From AC-37 sp036386455 (lineage in GTDB: Bacteria; Actinomycetota; Thermoleophilia; Solirubrobacterales; Thermoleophilaceae): 47,572 nucleotides of DNA. The notes below the pieces were generated by a model. The model ran no database searches, had not been told where the DNA came from, and worked only from the letters and a program-made list of their open reading frames with translations. The stretch is taken from positions 1 through 47,572 of the forward strand of contig DASVVS010000118.1 of the NCBI GenBank assembly GCA_036386455.1, in the 5' to 3' direction. Shown one piece after another: positions 37,441-42,836 of the stretch (positions within the stretch are counted from its first letter, which is position 1; the number at the start of each line of letters is the position of its first letter). A program made the translations under genes and the position numbers.

Positions 37441-39134
37441 GTCGCTTCCTCCGCGGGCGCGGCGCCCGGGGTCGGCTCGTCGGCGGCGGCGCCGTTGCCA
37501 CCCGTGGCGGTGGCGTCGCCCTCCGTCGCGGGGGTGTCGCCCGCGTCGCTGTCGGGCGTCGGCGGCGGCGCGGCGGCCGAGCTCTCCGGATCGGGCGACT
37601 CCGCGGCCGCGTCGGCCTCGGCCGGCGGCTGCTCGACCGCCGGGTCGCCCGTGTCGACCTCGTCCGCCGCGGCGGAGCTCTCCGGGTCCGGGGTCTCCGC
37701 GACCGGCTCGTCCTCGGCGGGCGGCTGCTCCTCGGAGCGATCCTCCGGTGCCGGCTCGGCAACCGGCTCCTCGGCCGGAGCGGCCTCCTCCGCGGAACCG
37801 GTCTCCTCCGCCGGAGCATCCCCGGCGTCGGCCGGCTCGTCTCCGACCGGCTCGTCCCCGGCCGGCTCGTCCCCCGCCGCGCCCGGCACCTGGTCGCCCT
37901 CCTGGTTCTCCAGGTCCTGATGGGCGGGCAGGCCGCAGTAGCGCGAGCCCGGCAGCGAGGCGTTCGGGCAGCGGCGACCGTTCGACATGATCGCGGCGCA
38001 GCGCCCCGAGGTCTCCTCCTCGTCGAAGGACATCTCCGCCTCCTCCTGCGCGAACTCGGTCTCGGAGCGGATGTCCACCCGCCAGCCGGTGAGCCGCGCC
38101 GCCAGCCGCGCGTTCTGGCCCTCCTTGCCGATCGCCAGCGAGAGCTGGTCGTCCGGCACGACGACGGTGGCCTGCTTGGAGTCGTCGTCCACGAGCACCT
38201 CGCGCACGCGCGCGGGCGAGAGGGCCTTGGCCACGAAGCGGGCCGGCTCCTCGTTGAACGGGATGATGTCGATCTTCTCGCCGCGCAGCTCGGACACGAC
38301 CATCCGCACGCGCGAGCCGCGAGGGCCCACGCAGGCGCCGACCGGGTCGACGCCGCTGGCGTGCGAGACGACCGCGATCTTCGAGCGGTAGCCCGGCTCG
38401 CGCGCGACGTTCTGCACCTCCACGAGGCCGTCGGCGATCTCCGGCACCTCGAGTTCGAACAGCTTGCGGATCAGCTCGGGCGAGCGGCGCGAGACGATGA
38501 TGCTCGGCCCCTTCGCCTGCGCGGAGACGTCGGTGATGACGGCCTTCACGCGCTGGCCGTGGTCGTAGCGCTCGTTGTCGACCTGCTCGGACTTCGGGAG
38601 CAGCGCCTCGACCCGCTCGCGCAGCTGCACGAGCGTGTAGCGCGAGTCCGACTGCTGGACGATGCCGGTGATCAGCTCGCCCACGCGGTCGCGGTACTCC
38701 TCGTACATCATGTCCCGCTCGGCCTCGCGGATCCGCTGGAGGATCACCTGCTTGGCGGTCTGGGCGGCGATGCGGCCGAAGTCGTCGGGAGTGACGTCGC
38801 GCTCCTCGATCTGGTCGCGGAACTCCTCGAGCTTCTCGAGGTCGAGCTCGGGCTCGGGCGGCTCGCGGCGCTCGCCGGTCTCGGGGTCGACGAGCGGCTC
38901 CTCGATCTCGACCTCGACCAGCACCTGCTCCTCGATCTCCGGCGGGATGAGCAGCTCGTACACCTTGAAGTCGGCGGTCTCGCGGTCCATCTCGACGCGT
39001 GCGTACTGCGCCGCGCCGGGCTGCTTCTTGTAGGCGGACAGCAGGGCGTCCTCCAGCGCGAGCATCAGGCGCTCGGCGGAGATCCCCTTCTCGCGCTCAA
39101 GGACGTGGACTGCCTCGACTATCTCCTTCGACAT
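37437..39134 (-). CDS. nusA: Transcription termination/antitermination factor NusA
   Basis: This 565-residue protein has a NusA N-terminal domain (1-about 130), S1 (VGELITGIVQQSDSRYTLVQ), KH1 (GACVGPRGSRVRMVVSEL) and KH2 (SLAIGKEGQNARLAARLTGW, ending near 350). It is much longer than usual actinobacterial NusA because of a C-terminal extension. First comes a Cys3-His motif (Cys379, Cys389, Cys400, His405; CAAIMSNGRRC... YCGLPAH) that could bind zinc. Then come about 160 residues of Glu/Pro/Ala-rich low complexity with DEPAGDEPVGDEP-like repeats. It binds RNA polymerase and nascent RNA, and may regulate its own leader terminator. Confidence 0.96.
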   Translation of the reverse strand: MSKEIVEAVHVLEREKGISAERLMLALEDALLSAYKKQPGAAQYARVEMDRETADFKVYELLIPPEIEEQVLVEVEIEEPLVDPETGERREPPEPELDLEKLEEFRDQIEERDVTPDDFGRIAAQTAKQVILQRIREAERDMMYEEYRDRVGELITGIVQQSDSRYTLVQLRERVEALLPKSEQVDNERYDHGQRVKAVITDVSAQAKGPSIIVSRRSPELIRKLFELEVPEIADGLVEVQNVAREPGYRSKIAVVSHASGVDPVGACVGPRGSRVRMVVSELRGEKIDIIPFNEEPARFVAKALSPARVREVLVDDDSKQATVVVPDDQLSLAIGKEGQNARLAARLTGWRVDIRSETEFAQEEAEMSFDEEETSGRCAAIMSNGRRCPNASLPGSRYCGLPAHQDLENQEGDQVPGAAGDEPAGDEPVGDEPADAGDAPAEETGSAEEAAPAEEPVAEPAPEDRSEEQPPAEDEPVAETPDPESSAAADEVDTGDPAVEQPPAEADAAAESPDPESSAAAPPPTPDSDAGDTPATEGDATATGGNGAAADEPTPGAAPAEEAT

Positions 39135-39138
39135 CTCC

Positions 39139-39558
39139 TCATCCCTCCAGCAGGTTGCCGCGTTTGACGTCCTCGTAGGGGATCGTGACGACCCCCTCGT
39201 CGGCCGCGACCGTGACCTCGTCCTCGGTCGCGCCGACCAGCTCGCCGGTGAAGCTCCTGCGGCCCTCGTGATCCCCGCGCGTGCGTACGCGCACCCGCCG
39301 GCCGACGAAGCGGCGGTAGTGATCGGGCTTGCTCAGCGGGCGCTCGGGACCGGGCGAGGAGACCTCGAGCGAGTACTCGGCGAGCAGGTCGCGAAGGTGG
39401 GAGGTGACCCGCTCGCACAGAGCGAGGCTCACCCCTTCGGGGTGATCGACGAAGACCCGCACGCGCTCGGCGCCGATGCGCTCGGCCAGCAGCACCTCGA
39501 CCTCGGGCTCCGCTGTGCTGAGTCGCGTCTCGATCTCGGTCTGTATGTCTCTCTCCAC
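39139..39558 (-). CDS. rimP: Ribosome maturation factor RimP
   Basis: This 139-residue protein is required for 30S maturation. The conserved VRVFVDHPEGVSLALCERVTSHL, LEVSSPGPERPLSKPDHYRRFVG and the C-terminal SH3-like fold with FTGELVG...VTIPYEDVKRGNLL are clear. GTG 39558 is used. It is the first gene of the rimP-nusA-ylxR-infB operon and lies directly behind a leader terminator. An ORF in another frame starting at 39574 is a shadow. Confidence 0.95.
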   Translation of the reverse strand: MERDIQTEIETRLSTAEPEVEVLLAERIGAERVRVFVDHPEGVSLALCERVTSHLRDLLAEYSLEVSSPGPERPLSKPDHYRRFVGRRVRVRTRGDHEGRRSFTGELVGATEDEVTVAADEGVVTIPYEDVKRGNLLEG

Positions 39559-39575
39559 TCTCGGTTCCGGCCATT

Positions 39576-39601
39576 AAAAAAGGCGGGCTGCGAAGCCCAC
39601 C
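39576..39601 (-). terminator. Intrinsic terminator in the rimP-nusA operon leader (attenuator)
   Basis: On the minus strand the RNA reads GGUGGGCU, loop UCGC, AGCCCGCC, then UUUUUU. This is an 8-bp stem (one G-U pair) with a U-tract. It lies 17 nt upstream of the rimP start and downstream of a TATACT promoter element, so it is in the leader of the operon and not behind any upstream minus-strand gene. It is a classic attenuator layout. Confidence 0.8.
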
Positions 39602-39607
39602 TCCAGG

Positions 39608-39624
39608 TGCGGCGCCGCGCCGCA
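39608..39624 (-). promoter_or_regulatory. Upstream leader hairpin of the rimP-nusA operon
   Basis: TGCGGCGC and GCGCCGCA are perfect 8-bp arms around one central base, just 5' of the terminator hairpin in the same leader. The segment between the hairpins (CACCTGGAGGTG) could pair with the 5' arm of the terminator, offering an alternative fold. Confidence 0.5.
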
Positions 39625-39646
39625 GATGAAAGTCCTAGCTGCCGCG

Positions 39647-39652
39647 AGTATA
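39647..39652 (-). promoter_or_regulatory. -10 element of the rimP-nusA operon
   Basis: TATACT on the minus strand matches the -10 consensus at five of six positions. The transcript would begin near 39640, giving a leader of about 80 nt with two hairpins. No good -35 is visible. Confidence 0.5.
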
Positions 39653-39699
39653 GCTCGGCAGCTGGCGCAACTCCGGGCCGGCGGAACGGTTGGAGGAGC

Positions 39700-39858
39700 G
39701 TGCTCCGGGGGGTGGTCAGCGCGTCGCCAGCGGCCTTGCTCCTGCCGGCCGTGCCGGCTGCCGCGCACGACTCGCTGGCCCTCCGCGGCGCCGATCACCC
39801 GCGCGGCGACGGCCCCGATCGAGGCGGGACCGCATCCTTTGCGCCGAGCACGGGTTGA
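39700..39858 (+). CDS. Small possible secreted peptide or gene remnant
   Basis: This 52-codon frame from GTG 39700 (GTG 39712 also possible) follows GGAGGA. It has a hydrophobic stretch SPAALLLPAVPAAAHDS. The AVPAAAHDS end closely matches AVPGAAHDS at the signal-peptide cleavage region of the next gene, 7 bp downstream. It may be a truncated duplicate of that gene's start or a true small exported peptide. Together with the rimP leader it fills the 39559-39865 gap. Confidence 0.35.
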   Translation: MLRGVVSASPAALLLPAVPAAAHDSLALRGADHPRGDGPDRGGTASFAPSTG

Positions 39859-39865
39859 TTGAGCC

Positions 39866-40681
39866 ATGCGCGTTGGACTCGCCGCAGCACTGATCATCGC
39901 CCTTGCCGCAATCGTCGGGTGGGCCGTTCCGGGCGCCGCCCACGACTCGCGGGCGCCGAAGAACGCCCACCACCACTGGCTGCCGAACGAGGTGTGGAGC
40001 CACAAGCACTGGGTCCCCTACGACGAGAGCGACCTGTACGCCGCGCTCGGCATCGACACCCGGACGCTCTTCGAGTGGATGGCGGACGACCACCACACGG
40101 TCGCGCAGCTCGCGCGCCGGCGCGGAGTCGACCCGGCGACGCTCGCCAAGCGCCTGATGGCCCCGCGCCGGGCGTCGCTCACGAAGACCGAGTACCGCGT
40201 CCTGCTCGACCGCGCGCAGCGGACCATCACCGAGGGCCACCTCGCGCAGCACGTCTTCTTCCACGTCTTCCACGGGTCGCACCTGAACGGTCACGAGACC
40301 GGCCACATCGTGGACCTGTTCGGCGTCGACCGCCCCACGTGGAACCGCCTCCGCCAGAAGGGGCTCAGCCCGTACAAGATCGCGCGGCGCAACGGCAAGT
40401 CCACCGACGCCGTTCGCGCGCACGTGATCCAGTCGCTGCGCGACGAGTCGGCGCGCGGCGTGCGCGAGAACGCGACCACGCAGGCCCAGGCCGACCGGAT
40501 GCTCGCCCGGCAGCTGCGGGTGGTCGACTGCTGGCTCACGCGCCCGCTCGCCAAGAACGATCCGGAGAACCCCTTCGGCGACACGTGGGGCTGGCACGGC
40601 CCGCACAAGCGCGGCACGCGCAACGGCACCTTCAACCAGAAGACGCCGCGCGGATGCTGGGCGCCTCTGCCTGAAGCCTGA
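39866..40681 (+). CDS. Secreted His-rich hypothetical protein
   Basis: This is a 271-residue protein. The signal peptide LAAALIIALAAIVGWAVPGAA ends before HDS. The mature part starts with a His-rich stretch (NAHHHWLP, WSHKHWVPY) and has a further HVFFHVFHGSHLNGHETGH segment, enough His to bind metal. Two helix-turn-helix-like pieces (TVAQLARRRGVDPATLAKRL and LSPYKIARRNGKSTDAVRAH) resemble each other. Two Cys lie near the C-terminus (VVDCWLTRP, PRGCWAPLP). I do not recognise a family. The 3' end overlaps the convergent AbiEi-like gene by 50 bp. Confidence 0.75.
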   Translation: MRVGLAAALIIALAAIVGWAVPGAAHDSRAPKNAHHHWLPNEVWSHKHWVPYDESDLYAALGIDTRTLFEWMADDHHTVAQLARRRGVDPATLAKRLMAPRRASLTKTEYRVLLDRAQRTITEGHLAQHVFFHVFHGSHLNGHETGHIVDLFGVDRPTWNRLRQKGLSPYKIARRNGKSTDAVRAHVIQSLRDESARGVRENATTQAQADRMLARQLRVVDCWLTRPLAKNDPENPFGDTWGWHGPHKRGTRNGTFNQKTPRGCWAPLPEA

Positions 40682-41540
40682 GCAGCCGCATCACCTGCTC
40701 GGGCTCGTGCTTGATCTGGTGGTGGAGCAGGCGCAGCCGATTACGGCGAGCACCTATGTGCATGTGATCGCGCTCTATGTCTCGGCGTTGCTGGAGCGTC
40801 GTGCGGTGGTATCTCAGGCTGTCGCACTCGACCACCAGGTTCGCCTCCGGGAAGTAGAAGTCCACGCGGTGGGGGCCGAAGCGCTTCTGGGACTCCGGTT
40901 TGCCCAGGCCAGCCGCCTCCGCCAGGGGTAGGAAGAGCCGCTCCAGCTCGGACTCGGTGAGGACGAACGTGTCGCGGTCGAGGATCTGCGTGAGCACCGG
41001 CACTCCGGGCTCGCCGCGGCGGCCGTCGAGCGCTTCGCGAAGGGTGTCGGCCCGTAGGAGGTTGCGGGCGTCGGCGGCGTTGATGAGGCGCTCGGCCTCG
41101 TCCCGGGTCGCTCGGGCGGCAAGGTCGATGACCGTGCGGAGCGGTGACGTGACCGGGATGCCGCGCTCGCGTGTGATGTCCCTCTGCGACAGGGCGCGGC
41201 GGTGGACCGCGATGCCCTTGCGAGCCCGGCGCTGCTGAACGGCGGGCACCGACACATGGATATCTCGCCCGCGCGGCCTCCAGATGCGCCATAGGTGGCC
41301 CGCGCTTGGCCCAACCAGCACCGATTCCTCGCCGCAGGTGAGCAGCGCCGCGCGAAGACGGCCGAACTCAGTGAGCTCCGGACGCCCGACCACGTACACC
41401 CCGCGCCATTCCGTGCGGTGCAGCTTCCCGCTGGCGAGCAGGTGCTTGATCGCTTTGTCGGTGCAACCGATCCCCAGCAGTTGCGGCCTCGAGACCGCGC
41501 CGTGCTGCTTTCGCGCGAACTCGAGAACCCGTTGCCACAT
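40632..41540 (-). CDS. AbiEi-type antitoxin domain / DUF559 nuclease-like protein
   Basis: This is a 302-residue protein. The N-terminal part (about 1-70) reads like an AbiEi-type winged helix: ARKQHGAVSRPQLLGIGCTDKAIKHLLASGKL, then RGVYVVG. The middle has the related TSPLRTVIDLAARATRDEAERLI segment. The C-terminal 90 residues are DUF559/Vsr-like: RVDFYFPEANLVVECDS, HRTTLQQRRDIERD. Such proteins are multi-copy in actinobacteria and are annotated as type IV antitoxins although no toxin adjoins; none is seen here. ATG 41540 was chosen; ATG 41552 is also in frame. Confidence 0.8.
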   Translation of the reverse strand: MWQRVLEFARKQHGAVSRPQLLGIGCTDKAIKHLLASGKLHRTEWRGVYVVGRPELTEFGRLRAALLTCGEESVLVGPSAGHLWRIWRPRGRDIHVSVPAVQQRRARKGIAVHRRALSQRDITRERGIPVTSPLRTVIDLAARATRDEAERLINAADARNLLRADTLREALDGRRGEPGVPVLTQILDRDTFVLTESELERLFLPLAEAAGLGKPESQKRFGPHRVDFYFPEANLVVECDSLRYHRTTLQQRRDIERDHMHIGARRNRLRLLHHQIKHEPEQVMRLLRLQAEAPSIRAASSG

Positions 41541-41602
41541 CTTGGCCCCCATATGGGACCAAAGGTCACAACCGCGAAAGTTCGCCCCCCTCGTCCGGTG
41601 GG

Positions 41603-42025
41603 TCAGGTCTCCACGAGCACCGTCACCGGTCCGTCGTTCACCAGCGACACGGCCATCCGGGCGCCGAAGATCCCGCCCGCCGCGCCCAGGCCGTCGCGGA
41701 CCCGCTCGTACAGCGGCTCCGCCTGCTCCGGCCGCGCCGCGTCCACGAAGCTCGGCCGGTTGCCCTTGCGGGTGTCGCCGTAGAGCGTGAAGTTGCTGAC
41801 GCAGAGGATCGCGCCGCCGGCGTCGGCGACCGAGCGGTTCATCCGGCCGCCGTCGTCCTCGAAGATCCGCAGCGCGAGGAGCTTCCGCACGAGGCGGTCG
41901 GCCTCGTCCGGCCCGTCGGAGGCGCGCACGCCGAGCAGCACCAGCAGCCCGGGGCCGATCGAGGCGACCTCGGAGCCGTCGGCGGAGACCGACGCGGACG
42001 AAACTCGCTGAACCACGGCGCGCAT
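41603..42025 (-). CDS. dtd: D-aminoacyl-tRNA deacylase
   Basis: This 140-residue protein removes D-amino acids and mischarged glycine from tRNA. It starts MRAVVQRVSSASV. The two active-site motifs are SNFTLYGDTRKGNRPSF (family SQFTLxA, so Gln is replaced by Asn and Ala by Gly) and the Gly-cisPro motif NDGPVTVLVET at the C-terminus. Length is near normal. It is divergent from the YbjN-like gene, 20 bp away. Confidence 0.95.
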   Translation of the reverse strand: MRAVVQRVSSASVSADGSEVASIGPGLLVLLGVRASDGPDEADRLVRKLLALRIFEDDGGRMNRSVADAGGAILCVSNFTLYGDTRKGNRPSFVDAARPEQAEPLYERVRDGLGAAGGIFGARMAVSLVNDGPVTVLVET

Positions 42026-42033
42026 GCCGCCCG

Positions 42034-42045
42034 TACATTGACCTA
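42034..42045 (+). promoter_or_regulatory. -10 element of the YbjN-like gene
   Basis: TACATT (42034-42039) is followed by 6 nt and then an in-frame ATC at 42046. The spacing matches the leaderless promoters elsewhere in the window. Confidence 0.4.
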
Positions 42046-42468
42046 ATCGCTGCCGTCGACGTCATAGACCGGTACCTCGACTCCCTGCCCGGCGAGGTGC
42101 GCCGCCTCGCGCACGGCGAATGGGGCATCACGCTGGCGGCCGAGACCGCCGGCGGCTGGCCGTGCGACGTCGGCATCCGGATCGACGACGGGCTCCTGAA
42201 GGTGCAGGCGTTCGCGCACCCCGCGCGCGAGGACCTCGACCCGCGCGTGCTCCTCCAGTGGAACCGTCAGACGCGCCTGGTGCGCATGGCCCTCACGCGC
42301 TCAGGCGACGTCTGGGTGATGGGCGACCTTCCCGTGCAGGCGGTCGACGAGCGCGCCGTGGACCGGCTCCTCGGGCTGGCGGCTGAGGGCGTGCTCGCCG
42401 TGCGCGGCTACGCGCACGCCCTCACCCAGCCGCCGGAGCCGTCCGGGTGGCTCAGCGCAGAACGGTGA
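42046..42468 (+). CDS. YbjN-like domain protein
   Basis: This is about 140 residues with the YbjN/type III chaperone-like fold: VIDRYLDSL helix, WPCDVGIRIDDGLLKVQAFAHP strands, a VLLQWNRQ helix, then GDVWVMGDLPVQAVDERAVDRLLG. The first conventional start is GTG 42097, but the family's N-terminal helix (VIDRYLDSL) lies upstream. In-frame candidates there are ATC 42046 and ATT 42037. ATC sits 6 nt after a TACATT -10 element. The gene may therefore start with ATC on a leaderless mRNA, or simply at GTG 42097. Function is unknown. Confidence 0.75.
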   Translation: MAAVDVIDRYLDSLPGEVRRLAHGEWGITLAAETAGGWPCDVGIRIDDGLLKVQAFAHPAREDLDPRVLLQWNRQTRLVRMALTRSGDVWVMGDLPVQAVDERAVDRLLGLAAEGVLAVRGYAHALTQPPEPSGWLSAER

Positions 42469-42796
42469 CCGTCTCGGTGTCGGTGCTCTTCAGGCACCAC
42501 TCGGCGCCGCTGTCCACGGTCAGGCTCGCCGCGTAGGTGCCCGGCCGCGCGTAGGTGTGGCGCACCTGCTTGCCGGTCGCGCCCGTTCCGTCGCCGAAGT
42601 TCCACGTGTAGGTCTCGATGTAGCTCGGGCAGCCGATCTGGAACGTCAGCGGGCTCGACAGCGAGCCGTCGAAGGTCGTCGCGACGGCGGTGACCGTCGG
42701 GTTCGGCAGCACGAGCATGTTCGCCGAGATCGCGCTCGCCGCGCTCGGAACCGCCAGCGCGGCGGCGAGCGTGACGGCCAGTACGAGCTTTCTCAT
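42452..42796 (-). CDS. Small secreted PKD-domain protein
   Basis: This 114-residue protein has a signal peptide (KLVLAVTLAAALAVPSAASA) and a single PKD-like beta-sandwich: VTAVATTFDGS, YTWNFGDGTGATGKQVRHTY, GTYAASLTVDSG. Two Cys (IGCPSY and EWCLKS) could form a disulfide. GAGGGAG precedes the start. It resembles the PKD domain of the metalloprotease at 16716 but stands alone. It may be an adhesin or polysaccharide-binding accessory to the subtilase encoded just upstream. Confidence 0.85.
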   Translation of the reverse strand: MRKLVLAVTLAAALAVPSAASAISANMLVLPNPTVTAVATTFDGSLSSPLTFQIGCPSYIETYTWNFGDGTGATGKQVRHTYARPGTYAASLTVDSGAEWCLKSTDTETVTVLR

Positions 42797-42836
42797 CGGT
42801 CTCCCTCGGTTGGTTGCCGAGCGCGTATACCCCGCC

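Noticed and set aside
39119..39574. 151-codon minus-strand frame beginning at ATG 39574 next to the U-tract
   Set aside because: It overlaps rimP in another frame and encodes Arg/Gly-rich sequence; the rimP frame matches its family throughout.
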